Source: an uncultured Prevotella sp. (GTDB lineage Bacteria; Bacteroidota; Bacteroidia; Bacteroidales; Bacteroidaceae). From it: a stretch of 39,988 bases of DNA. A model generated the notes under the pieces. That model saw nothing but the letters and a program-made list of their open reading frames with translations. It ran no database searches and was not told where the DNA came from. The translations under genes were made by a program, and so were the position numbers. Position 1 is the stretch's first letter. Every line of letters begins with the position of its first letter. Shown piece by piece: positions 26,767-35,036 of this stretch. The stretch spans positions 1 to 39,988 of the forward strand of contig NZ_CALMHT010000004.1 in assembly GCF_937863835.1 (NCBI RefSeq), given 5' to 3'.

Positions 26767-27515
26767 TTCAGTTTCGTTATCAGTTGTCCTAGTTCATCCA
26801 GCGGTATCATATTCGGTCCGTCGCTCAGTGCGTTGTCAGGATCGGGGTGCGTCTCAAAGAAGTAGCCCGTAGCTCCGAACGCCTTTGCCGCCATAGCCAT
26901 GGCTGGGGCGAATTTCCTGTCGCCGGCTGTCTTGCCGCCTCCCGCTCCCGGTCTTTGTACACTGTGTGTGCAGTCCATGATGACCGTCGGGACGATTTCC
27001 TTCATATCAGGGATATTACGGAAGTCGACCACCAGATTGTTATATCCATACATATTGCCTCTTTCGGTAAGCCACACTTCGTTGGCTCCGGCGTCTTTCG
27101 TTTTTTCTACAGGGTAGAGCATATCCTTGCCCGAAAGAAATTGCGCTTTTTTAATATTTACGATGCATCCCGTTTTCGCTGCTGCTACTAGCAGGTCTGT
27201 CTGTCTGCACAGGAAAGCAGGTATCTGCAATACATCGGCTACCTGTCCGGCCTGCTCGGCCTGCCAACTTTCGTGTATGTCTGTCAGAATCCGCAGTCCA
27301 TACTTTTCTTTCACATCATTGAGCATCTGCAGTCCGCGGTCTATGCCCGGGCCCCTGTACGATAAGATAGAAGTACGGTTAGCCTTATCAAACGAAGCCT
27401 TGAATATGATGTCGATATCCAAAGCCTTGTTCAGCCTTACCAGTTCTTGTGCCACTGTGTCGAGCAGAGATACAGACTCTATTACGCACGGGCCGGCAAT
27501 AAATATAGGTTTCAT
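26763..27515 (-). CDS. kdsA: 3-deoxy-8-phosphooctulonate synthase
   Basis: Condenses D-arabinose 5-phosphate with phosphoenolpyruvate to Kdo 8-phosphate for LPS. 250 aa. Motifs are FIAGPCVIES, KASFDKANRTS, YRGPGIDRGLQML, DCTHSVQRPG and FFETHPDPDNALSDG. The Cys in AGPC, with the His, Glu and Asp of the later motifs, points to the metal-dependent class. The frame is open upstream to an ATG at 27551, but the promoter lies in that stretch and MKPIFIAGP matches relatives, so 27515 is chosen. The predicted transcript starts only a few bases before this ATG. First gene of a five-gene operon. Confidence 0.95.
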   Translation of the reverse strand: MKPIFIAGPCVIESVSLLDTVAQELVRLNKALDIDIIFKASFDKANRTSILSYRGPGIDRGLQMLNDVKEKYGLRILTDIHESWQAEQAGQVADVLQIPAFLCRQTDLLVAAAKTGCIVNIKKAQFLSGKDMLYPVEKTKDAGANEVWLTERGNMYGYNNLVVDFRNIPDMKEIVPTVIMDCTHSVQRPGAGGGKTAGDRKFAPAMAMAAKAFGATGYFFETHPDPDNALSDGPNMIPLDELGQLITKLK

Positions 27516-27520
27516 AAAGG

Positions 27521-27552
27521 CAAAGGTAATTAAATTGCAGTAATCCTCCAAA
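27521..27552 (-). promoter_or_regulatory. Promoter of the kdsA operon
   Basis: On the minus strand TTTG (27552-27549), 20 nt, then TACCTTTG (27528-27521), a full consensus match. Only five bases (CCTTT) separate the -7 box from the kdsA ATG, so the message should be leaderless or nearly so. Confidence 0.75.
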
Positions 27553-27597
27553 TATTTAACGGATATTTCGTGAAAATATGAAAAAAGTGCTAAAAAT

Positions 27598-27628
27598 TTT
27601 GGTAAATAACAAAAAGAACATACCTTTG
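27598..27628 (+). promoter_or_regulatory. Promoter of the outer-membrane barrel gene
   Basis: TTTG (27598-27601), 19 nt, then TACCTTTG (27621-27628). The start site would be near 27632, giving a leader of about 65 nt. Confidence 0.75.
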
Positions 27629-27696
27629 CACCCGGATTCCCGTGAGAGGGGTCCGAAATTTAAGGTAAAATGATAATCAACTAATTAAAGAAAAAA

Positions 27697-28248
27697 ATGA
27701 AAAAGATTATGATGACTTTGGCAGCTGCCGTGTTGGCTGTCAGCGCTAGTGCGCAGGTTTATGTAGGTGGTAACGTAGGTATTGCAAGTGCAAAGACAGA
27801 AGGTTCTGATGCAGAAACAACTTATAGATTTCTGCCTGAAATCGGTTACAACATCAATAACGATTGGGCTGTAGGTGTTACATTCGGTTGGGCATACGGT
27901 GCCATGACAAACGGTTCACAGACCACTATTTCATATAATGGCGACAGAACCGTAGAGGTCGCTCCTTATGTACGTTATACATTTGTTCATAGCAAGTTGC
28001 TCAACGTATTCATGGATGGTACTTTAGGTTATGGTCATATCTATGGCAACGGAGCCAACACTGATGTCTATTCTATCGGTCTGAAACCGGGTGTTGCCCT
28101 CAATGTATCTAAGCACGTCAGTGTTGTAGCACATATCGGCTTCTTCGGTTATCAGCAGATTAGTCCTAAGAACGCTGACAAGACAAACATCTGGACAGCC
28201 AACCTCGACGGAAACAACATCCTGCTTGGTGCATACTACAACTTCTAA
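27697..28248 (+). CDS. OmpX-like outer-membrane beta-barrel protein
   Basis: 183 aa with a signal peptide (MKKIMMTLAAAVLAVSASAQ, cleavage near 19-20) and a mature part of alternating hydrophobic and polar beta strands rich in Gly and aromatic residues (VYVGGNVGIAS, GYNINNDWAVGVTFGWAYG, VEVAPYVRYTF, SIGLKPGVALNV). It ends in Tyr-Asn-Phe, and a C-terminal Phe is the usual assembly signal for outer-membrane barrels. Length and strand pattern suggest an eight-stranded barrel. No enzymatic motif. Strong promoter, strong terminator and regular composition suggest an abundant protein. Monocistronic. Confidence 0.85.
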   Translation: MKKIMMTLAAAVLAVSASAQVYVGGNVGIASAKTEGSDAETTYRFLPEIGYNINNDWAVGVTFGWAYGAMTNGSQTTISYNGDRTVEVAPYVRYTFVHSKLLNVFMDGTLGYGHIYGNGANTDVYSIGLKPGVALNVSKHVSVVAHIGFFGYQQISPKNADKTNIWTANLDGNNILLGAYYNF

Positions 28249-28280
28249 ACAGCGTTTACTCTTTGTTTAGAGAAAACTAT

Positions 28281-28315
28281 AAAGGTCGGAAACCCATGTT
28301 TGGTTTCCGACCTTT
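28281..28315. terminator. Bidirectional terminator between barrel gene and S9 peptidase operon
   Basis: A perfect 14-bp inverted repeat, AAAGGTCGGAAACC (28281-28294) and GGTTTCCGACCTTT (28302-28315), with a 7-nt loop and a T run after it on the plus strand. It serves the barrel gene and, in reverse, the end of the convergent S9 operon. Confidence 0.88.
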
Positions 28316-28329
28316 TTTCATATTCCGTC

Positions 28330-30459
28330 TTATTTGATTTCATCCCATTTGGGCGGGTCCACTTTCAGCAGGTTCTTGACGAAGAAGTCGTACCGTTTAT
28401 GTTCACCGTATTCTTCACCCATCGTGTGATGTGTGCCCGGTATCACCACCAGTTCGAAATTCTTGCCCGCCTTCTCCAGCGCGTTCACCACCTGATAAGT
28501 GGACGACGGGTCCACATTGTCATCCAGTTCACCCACAACCAGCATCAGCGCCCCTTTCAGTTTCGGTGCGTTCACCACATTACTGCATTCGGCATACGTG
28601 CTGTCTACAGGATATCCCATCCACTGTTCGTTCCACCATATCTTATCCATACGGTTGTCGTGGCATCCGCAGGCAGAGTAGGCCGCTTTGTAGAAATCCC
28701 CGTGCAGCAGTACGGCGGTGGTACTTTCCTGTCCGCCTGCCGATGCGCCGAATATACCTACATTACTGATGTCCATATATGGATATCGGGCTGCAGCTGC
28801 CTTGATCCATAATTCTCTGTCCGGGAAACCAGCGTCTTTCAAATTCTTATAACATATCTCCTCAAATTTCTTTCCACGCCAACTGGTTCCCATGGCATCT
28901 AGTTGAACCACGATGAAACCCAGTTCCGACAGTCCCGTCATATCCCAGTTGTATGATATGAAACTCTTCGGTGTATAGGCACTGCCCGGTCCGGCGTAGA
29001 TATATTCTATCACCGGATATTTCTTCGTCGGGTCGAAGTTGGTCGGCCGTTGTATGATGCCCCACATATCCGTTACACCGTCTCTTCCTTTGGCTTTGAA
29101 TATCTCCGGCGCATGCCATCCGTTGGCGGTGAGTCGTGAGATGTCAGCCTTCTCCAGCGTTTTGATCAGACTGCCGTCCTTGCCGCTCCGCAGTTCAGTG
29201 ACCGAAGGTGTGTCCGCTTTCGAATACTGGTCTATCAGATACGTCATGTCCTTGTTGAACGTAGCCGTATGGTTACCCTCTGTCGGTGTCAGACAGATCA
29301 TGTTCTTTCCATCCGTACCGATACGGTAGTAATGCACGAGATACGGGTCTTCGTTCTTGTTTACCCCACTGGCGGTGAAGTATACCACTCCCGCTTTCTC
29401 GTCCACCTTCACCACCTCGTGCACGCACCAGGGGCCACGGGTTATCTGACGTATCACTTTTCCTTTTGCCACATCATACAGATACAGATGGTTCCAGTTG
29501 TCCCGTTCACTCATCCATATCAGTCGGCTACCGTCCTCATAGTCGTAACGGAAGTGGCGTGTATAGTTGACGAACGTGTTCGCTTTCTCTTCCACGACCG
29601 TCCTCACCTTACCCGTCACCGCCGAGAAAGCCAGAACCCGGTATATCTGATGTCCCCGTTGGTTATATTCGAAAGTCACCTCTTTGCTGTCAGGTGTCCA
29701 GGCGAAAGAAGTGATTTCATATTGCCTGTCCATCAGATCTGTGGATGCCACCAGTTCACGCCCCGTCTTCACATCAAAGATGCAAGGCACCTTAAACGGC
29801 AGTTCGTCGCCCGGTTTGGCATACTCCTGTTTATGCAGAATCGGTTGCAGTTGGTCACTTGGCGACGACTCCACATAGTACACATACCTCTTTGTCACCG
29901 GTCGGCGTTTGCAGGTCATGATATACCTGCTGTCGGGCGACCACTGTATCCATGCCGAATAGTAGTCTGACAGTGTCCCGTCCGTACTCAGTATCCGTTT
30001 TTCCGTATACGGTCTGCCCACTGTGTGCAGTACCACGTTATCCCCCTCGATGTAAGCCTCCAGTTTACCGTCGGGCGATACCACAGGTTGCGAATCCCGT
30101 TCCTCGTCCACCTCCATCCAGTTTGGCTCCTCTTTCCGTCCGAAGGGTTGTTTATCTTCCTTCACAGTCTTGATACCCAGAGAAGCATTCATTTTCTCTT
30201 TCGTATCATATTCGTTCCGCTTCATACCGGCGGCGTCGAGTGTGATGAATCTGTCGCCCTGTGCCGTATGCTTTGCATAACTGAACAGCGCCAGCGAGTC
30301 GTTATAAGAGATGTCGTAAGGTGAGTCGTACACATTGGCACTCTTGAATTTATCATACAGCGAGTACGCCCGTCGGTAGTCGGCCAGCGTACCCTGGGCG
30401 GCGATGTTGCCACACTGCAGCAGCAACATCCCCAATAATATATTTCCAGTTATTTTCAT
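28330..30459 (-). CDS. S9 family prolyl peptidase (DPP IV-like)
   Basis: A 709-aa secreted serine peptidase with signal peptide (ends near 21, NIAAQ). A beta-propeller N-terminal part (about 110-440, e.g. VVSPDGKLEAYIEGD, AWIQWSPDSRYIM) precedes an alpha/beta-hydrolase domain. The nucleophile is Ser573 in GASAGG, the acid is Asp646 or Asp647 in GELDDNVD and the His is 677 or 678 in GTHHTMG. The nucleophile elbow differs from the usual GWSYGG. The family cleaves after Pro (or Ala) in peptides and is common in the Bacteroidota periplasm. It starts 10 nt after the GH127 gene and is third in a GH97-GH127-S9 operon, suggesting a glycosylated, proline-rich substrate. Confidence 0.87.
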   Translation of the reverse strand: MKITGNILLGMLLLQCGNIAAQGTLADYRRAYSLYDKFKSANVYDSPYDISYNDSLALFSYAKHTAQGDRFITLDAAGMKRNEYDTKEKMNASLGIKTVKEDKQPFGRKEEPNWMEVDEERDSQPVVSPDGKLEAYIEGDNVVLHTVGRPYTEKRILSTDGTLSDYYSAWIQWSPDSRYIMTCKRRPVTKRYVYYVESSPSDQLQPILHKQEYAKPGDELPFKVPCIFDVKTGRELVASTDLMDRQYEITSFAWTPDSKEVTFEYNQRGHQIYRVLAFSAVTGKVRTVVEEKANTFVNYTRHFRYDYEDGSRLIWMSERDNWNHLYLYDVAKGKVIRQITRGPWCVHEVVKVDEKAGVVYFTASGVNKNEDPYLVHYYRIGTDGKNMICLTPTEGNHTATFNKDMTYLIDQYSKADTPSVTELRSGKDGSLIKTLEKADISRLTANGWHAPEIFKAKGRDGVTDMWGIIQRPTNFDPTKKYPVIEYIYAGPGSAYTPKSFISYNWDMTGLSELGFIVVQLDAMGTSWRGKKFEEICYKNLKDAGFPDRELWIKAAAARYPYMDISNVGIFGASAGGQESTTAVLLHGDFYKAAYSACGCHDNRMDKIWWNEQWMGYPVDSTYAECSNVVNAPKLKGALMLVVGELDDNVDPSSTYQVVNALEKAGKNFELVVIPGTHHTMGEEYGEHKRYDFFVKNLLKVDPPKWDEIK

Positions 30460-30469
30460 TATCCCATAG

Positions 30470-32881
30470 TTATTTTACAGACCATTCATACAGTCCCGCC
30501 GAGTTGTCATCCGGTTGAACCACTTCCAGTTTTACGGCTGTCGTCTTTATAGGGTCGAACATCACCGTATTGGCGGTACCCTTCTTCACCCCGTAGCGGT
30601 CGGCGTGAGCCACCGGTTGCCAACTGTTGTTGCCGTCCTTATAATACATCTTCCACGATTTCGGCACGCGGCATCCGCCCCATGGACCGTCGTCGTACCA
30701 GTATACCGTAGCGCTCTGTACTGTAGCCGCAGCAGGAAATTCGTACACCATCCATTCCGTCGTACCCTGTTTCGGCCACCAGTGATAGTAAGGCACCGAA
30801 CGGTCGTCCTCGTCTTTCGGAATCAGTCGGTCGTTGATAGCCGACAGTGCCGATGTGGGTGTCGAAGCCGTCACCTTACTCTCCGAAGCCAGTGTAGCCG
30901 GCTGTGCCGGTGTGGTAGCCATCAGGTCCTGAGCCAGCCATACACGCATCTTGCCACTGCCACGGTGACACCATGCATAATAAGGAATCATCGTCAGTCG
31001 CACATCCTTACCTGTCAGTTTGCCGTCTTTGTCAAACTCCAGTGTCTGTGCGTCCGTCTTCAGTTGGTCGATGCCATACAGCATATCCTTGCGCGGCACC
31101 ACCTCGAATTTCGGATTCTGGTTGAGCAGCGTCCCCATGATATCGAAGTTGTTGTCAGGCCATTCGGCACAGTACACGATCGGTCCGCGCTCTACAGACA
31201 CCATACCCCGGTCGGCCTCCACCTTATTGATAGCCCTTACCGTACGCGGTTCCATATCGAAGTGGATATCCACCTTGTCACCCTTCTTCCATTTGCGTGC
31301 CACCAGTAGATAACCGTCGCTTCCTACCGTCGTATTCGTCAGTCGTTTACCGTTCACGCTCACCGTATATCCCAGTCGTTTACCGTCCGAATATTCATAC
31401 AGGTCGCTCGGCACCACCTTGTTGAGCACCCATCCCGGTATACGTATCTTCATACCGAAGGCACCCGCTTTGTTCTCCTTCACGTTCACGGCTATATCAC
31501 CGTTCCACGGATAGTCTGATACCTGTTCCAGCACCACATTCTTTCCGCCTACCGACAGGTTGCTCCTGTTCGACATAAACAGGTTCACATACACATTCTT
31601 GTCCTTCACGGCATAGATATAGCCCGGCAGAGAAGGTATGAAACGGCAGATGTTAGACGGACAGCAGGCACAACCGAACCACGGTTGACGCTGGTGCTGC
31701 CCCATACTCTCCAGCGGGTTAGGGTAGAAGAATCCGCCACCGTCGAGCGACACACCCGATATCAGACCGTTGTAGAGCGTCCGCTCCAGTACATCATAAT
31801 ATTTCGACTCCCCGTGCAACAGGAACAGTCGGTAGTTGACATACACATTACCTATCGCCGCGCACGTCTCGCAGTAAGCCGACATGTTCGGCAGTTCATA
31901 ATTATTACCGAAAGCCTCACCGCTCGCCGTAGCGCCGATACCACCCGTGATATAGAGTTTCTTACTTACGATGTTCGTCCAGATACTGTCTATGGCGTTC
32001 ACGTAAGCCTTATCGCCCGTCAGTGCAGCCACGTCGGCCATGCCCGCATACATATACGCTGCGCGCACAGCATGTCCCACAGCCTCTTTCTGGTCCACCA
32101 CCGGAATCTCGCTCTGACTGTATTCGCTCTTGATGGTCGTCTTACCCCGATAGTCGAGGAAGAATTTAGCTTCATCCAGATACTTCTGTCTGCCCGTCAC
32201 GAGATACAGTTTACAGAGTGCCATCTCCGCAATCTGGTGTCCCGGTACCACACAGGCCTGTCCCGGTTTCGGCCCCACCTCCCTGCACACGCAGTCGGCA
32301 TACCGTTCGGCGATGTTCAGAAACTTCTTGCTGCCCGTAGCCTGATAGTGAGCCACAGCCCCCTCTATCATGTGTCCCAGGTCGTAGAGTTCATGACTCA
32401 GGTCTTCCTCTTTCGACCACCTTTTGTCGCCCGACCATTCATGCGGGTGCTTCGGGTTCATCGTCCGCGAAGTATAGAGATAACCGTCCGGTTCCTGGGC
32501 CTTAGCGACGATATCCAGTACACTGTCGATATACTGTTGCAGTACCGGATTAGGGTACGTCTGCAACGAGTAACTGGCACCCTCTATCGTCTTGTACACG
32601 TCCGTGTCGTCAAACGACAGTCCACCTACCTTGATTGTATCACTGGGGTGGGCAGCCTTTTCGAAATTCTTATAACGTCCCGTCTCCTCGCATTTGCTGA
32701 AAGCCAACGGGATAGTCACTTTTCTGCTGGCGTCCAACCGCTGTCCCCAGAAATGGTCGGTCACCTTCACCGAAGTGAAAGGGACCGGTGTTATCGGATA
32801 ACCGTGAGGACGCAACACCTGCGCCTGCGCCGACAGGGCGGCGGTAGCAAGTAATGTAATTACTGTAAGTTGTTTGATCAT
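30470..32881 (-). CDS. GH127 beta-L-arabinofuranosidase-family enzyme
   Basis: An 803-aa protein with signal peptide (MIKQLTVITLLATAALSAQA). The GH127 fold covers about residues 30-640. His270, Glu322, Glu338, Cys340 and the Cys406/Cys407 pair (in FGCACCPSN) match the acid/base, zinc-binding and nucleophilic Cys residues known from Bifidobacterium HypBA1, so the active site looks intact. The C-terminal 140 residues (from about 660) form a beta-rich, carbohydrate-binding-like domain beginning TLASESKVTAS, not part of the minimal enzyme. HypBA1 releases beta-L-arabinofuranose from hydroxyproline-linked chains; other GH127 members act on pectins. It follows the GH97 gene by 9 nt and precedes the S9 peptidase by 10 nt. 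Confidence 0.9.
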   Translation of the reverse strand: MIKQLTVITLLATAALSAQAQVLRPHGYPITPVPFTSVKVTDHFWGQRLDASRKVTIPLAFSKCEETGRYKNFEKAAHPSDTIKVGGLSFDDTDVYKTIEGASYSLQTYPNPVLQQYIDSVLDIVAKAQEPDGYLYTSRTMNPKHPHEWSGDKRWSKEEDLSHELYDLGHMIEGAVAHYQATGSKKFLNIAERYADCVCREVGPKPGQACVVPGHQIAEMALCKLYLVTGRQKYLDEAKFFLDYRGKTTIKSEYSQSEIPVVDQKEAVGHAVRAAYMYAGMADVAALTGDKAYVNAIDSIWTNIVSKKLYITGGIGATASGEAFGNNYELPNMSAYCETCAAIGNVYVNYRLFLLHGESKYYDVLERTLYNGLISGVSLDGGGFFYPNPLESMGQHQRQPWFGCACCPSNICRFIPSLPGYIYAVKDKNVYVNLFMSNRSNLSVGGKNVVLEQVSDYPWNGDIAVNVKENKAGAFGMKIRIPGWVLNKVVPSDLYEYSDGKRLGYTVSVNGKRLTNTTVGSDGYLLVARKWKKGDKVDIHFDMEPRTVRAINKVEADRGMVSVERGPIVYCAEWPDNNFDIMGTLLNQNPKFEVVPRKDMLYGIDQLKTDAQTLEFDKDGKLTGKDVRLTMIPYYAWCHRGSGKMRVWLAQDLMATTPAQPATLASESKVTASTPTSALSAINDRLIPKDEDDRSVPYYHWWPKQGTTEWMVYEFPAAATVQSATVYWYDDGPWGGCRVPKSWKMYYKDGNNSWQPVAHADRYGVKKGTANTVMFDPIKTTAVKLEVVQPDDNSAGLYEWSVK

Positions 32882-32890
32882 ATTATTCCT

Positions 32891-34879
32891 TTATTTTATT
32901 GTTTCTATTTTGATGACACATCCGCCGCCCGAAGCCAGACGGATCTCCAGTGTCGATTGTCTGTCCACCGTCTTCACCTCCCTGACATAGTCCTCTGCGT
33001 TATGGTCGGCGTTGATGCCGTCGCGGAAGATGGTGGCTCGGTACGATTTGCCCGGTGCGAGAAAGTCGAGCGGCAGACAGATATCCCTGCCGTCCCAACC
33101 GGCCTGTGCTCCCACATACCAGTTGTCTCCCTTCTGTCGGGCCGTGACGATATATTTGCCCATTTCGCCCTGCGGTATCACCGTACGGTCGAACGTCACC
33201 GGTATCGAGGCGATCATATCCGTGCACTCCTGTTCCCTTTCATAGTTGGTCGGAGCGTCGCAGAGCATTGTCAGCGGCGAGTCCTGTACGATATAGCACG
33301 CCAGTTGATGGCACCTTGTCCCCATACTCATCGGTTTGGTATAGATAGCCGTCCAGTTGTACAGCGTCCCGTTGCTCATCGCCCCCGGTGTGAAGTCCAC
33401 CTGTCCCGCCATTCCGCGGATATAAGGGAACGTCACGTCATACAGCGGCATATTGTTCTCCTTCTTCGTCCATCGGGCCTCCTCCATGCCGAACACCCCC
33501 TCATAGTTCAGGATATTCGGGTACGTGCGACTCATTCCCGTCGGTTTGTAGTAACCATGGAAGTCGAGCACCAGATGATGCTTTGCCGCCGCCTCGGCTA
33601 TACGGTAAGCCATCTCCGTGGCAGTCTGGTCGTCGCGGTCCAGGAAGTCTATCTTGAATCCCTTCACGCCCATCTTCGAGTATTTGGTCAGAGCCTCCTC
33701 CAGATGTTCGTCGAGCACATTGAATACAGCCCACAGTATGATATCCACCTTCCGCTCCTTGCCGTAAGCGATCAGAGCCGGCAGGTCGATATCCTTCACG
33801 GCGTGCATGATGTCACCCTCCTTCGAGTCGTACCAACCCTCGTCCAGAATGATATATCCCAGATGGTTGTGCGAGGCGAAGTCTATATAATACTTATATG
33901 TCTCCGTATTGATGCCTGCCTTGAACGGCACCCCTTTCAGGTTCCAGTCGTTCCACCAGTCCCAGGCCACCTTGCCCGGTCTGATCCACGACGTGTCACC
34001 TATCCTGTTGGGTTCCGACAGCGCGTACACCAGATTGTTGACCGGCATCTCCGTATCCTTCTCCGTCACCGTGAGGATACGCCAAGGATACTGTCGTGCC
34101 CCCGTGCTGCGGGCGATAAAGTCGGTCGGTTCAGCCACATACATCTGTCTGCGCCAAGGATAATAATCCATCCGGGCAGGGTAGGGGGCGAACACCCCGT
34201 ACAGAGCATTAGCCGTCGTGTCCGCCTTCACATACATCCCCGGGTATGCCCTCAGTTCAGCCTCCAGCAGCGTCACCTTCACCCCGTCGGTCTGCACCGT
34301 GGCGGGCAGGAAAGCTATCTTATCCTTCGCCCCCGTCAGCGGCGTCTTGTCGTATATATTCTGGAAAGCCATCGCCATCGGTTTCTTGTCGTTGGTAGAG
34401 TAAGCCAGCCATGCCGTGTCGTTCTGTGCGAAGCGCAACCGCACCGTCTCGTCCTTCACGGTCACCGTTCCTTTCCTTGTCGTGAAGAATCGGTAAGCCA
34501 CCCCACTGTCATAAGCGCGGAACACGACACCGAACCGCCCGTTCAGCGGCAGCGTCATCTGGTTGTACGCCACAGAGAATTCCCTCTGTCTGTACATCGG
34601 CGCCACTATCTTTTCCGTCGTGCTCTTCGTTTCGGGTTTCCCCGTCACCTTCGTCCCGATCACTGTACCGTCGTAGAGCGTCATACCGATATCCGACCGG
34701 TCTGTCACAGCCTTGCCACCCTTCCACAACTGGAAAGTGAGACGCCCGCCCGCATCGACCTCCACCTTCAGTTTTCCGTCGGGTGAAGAGAGAGAATAAG
34801 ATGCCGCACGGGCAGCGTCTGCACCAGTTGTTAATAACAAAAGTAAAACATAATACCTGATAATAGAATGTATTTTCAT
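32891..34879 (-). CDS. GH97 glycoside hydrolase, retaining-type active site
   Basis: About 662 aa with signal peptide (hydrophobic stretch, then TTGADAARA). A beta-sandwich N-terminal domain, a (beta/alpha)8 catalytic domain (about 280-550) and a C-terminal beta domain fit GH97. The motif GFKIDFLDRDDQ places an Asp (about 411) where retaining GH97 enzymes such as BT1871 have their nucleophile; inverting SusB-type alpha-glucosidases lack it. Glu of NYEGVFGMEE (about 460) is the likely acid/base. Activity is thus more likely alpha-galactosidase or beta-L-arabinopyranosidase than alpha-glucosidase. The frame opens at an ATG at 34915, but the predicted promoter at 34913-34920 makes ATG 34879 the start. 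First gene of the operon. Confidence 0.88.
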   Translation of the reverse strand: MKIHSIIRYYVLLLLLTTGADAARAASYSLSSPDGKLKVEVDAGGRLTFQLWKGGKAVTDRSDIGMTLYDGTVIGTKVTGKPETKSTTEKIVAPMYRQREFSVAYNQMTLPLNGRFGVVFRAYDSGVAYRFFTTRKGTVTVKDETVRLRFAQNDTAWLAYSTNDKKPMAMAFQNIYDKTPLTGAKDKIAFLPATVQTDGVKVTLLEAELRAYPGMYVKADTTANALYGVFAPYPARMDYYPWRRQMYVAEPTDFIARSTGARQYPWRILTVTEKDTEMPVNNLVYALSEPNRIGDTSWIRPGKVAWDWWNDWNLKGVPFKAGINTETYKYYIDFASHNHLGYIILDEGWYDSKEGDIMHAVKDIDLPALIAYGKERKVDIILWAVFNVLDEHLEEALTKYSKMGVKGFKIDFLDRDDQTATEMAYRIAEAAAKHHLVLDFHGYYKPTGMSRTYPNILNYEGVFGMEEARWTKKENNMPLYDVTFPYIRGMAGQVDFTPGAMSNGTLYNWTAIYTKPMSMGTRCHQLACYIVQDSPLTMLCDAPTNYEREQECTDMIASIPVTFDRTVIPQGEMGKYIVTARQKGDNWYVGAQAGWDGRDICLPLDFLAPGKSYRATIFRDGINADHNAEDYVREVKTVDRQSTLEIRLASGGGCVIKIETIK

Positions 34880-34912
34880 CGTTTTGTATAATAGGTTAAA
34901 ATTATCACGATG

Positions 34913-34920
34913 CAAAATTA
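34913..34920 (-). promoter_or_regulatory. -7 element of the GH97-GH127-S9 operon promoter
   Basis: Reads TAATTTTG on the minus strand, about 33 nt before ATG 34879. No clear TTG at the -33 position, which could mean activator dependence. Confidence 0.45.
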
Positions 34921-34966
34921 TATCAAATTATCCGAACCCGATAATAGAATCGTCCGATGAAATAAA

Positions 34967-35012
34967 AAAATAGTCCAGAAATGTAGCGTTACACTAATTT
35001 CTGGACTATTTT
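34967..35012. terminator. Strong terminator after the lipoprotein gene
   Basis: A perfect 16-bp inverted repeat, AAAATAGTCCAGAAAT (34967-34982) and ATTTCTGGACTATTTT (34997-35012), around a 14-nt loop that can pair further. On the minus strand it is followed by a run of T. It closes the lipoprotein transcript just before the GH97 operon promoter. Confidence 0.88.
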
Positions 35013-35036
35013 GGTATCAATCAAACTCCTTATGCC

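Noticed and set aside
31685..32854. A 389-codon open frame on the plus strand
   Set aside because: Antisense to GH127, where all catalytic residues are present on the minus strand. Composition is that of a shadow frame.
32870..34786. A 638-codon open frame on the plus strand
   Set aside because: It is antisense to the GH97 gene, whose active-site motifs, signal peptide and operon spacing are clear. The translation is Arg/His-rich without domains.
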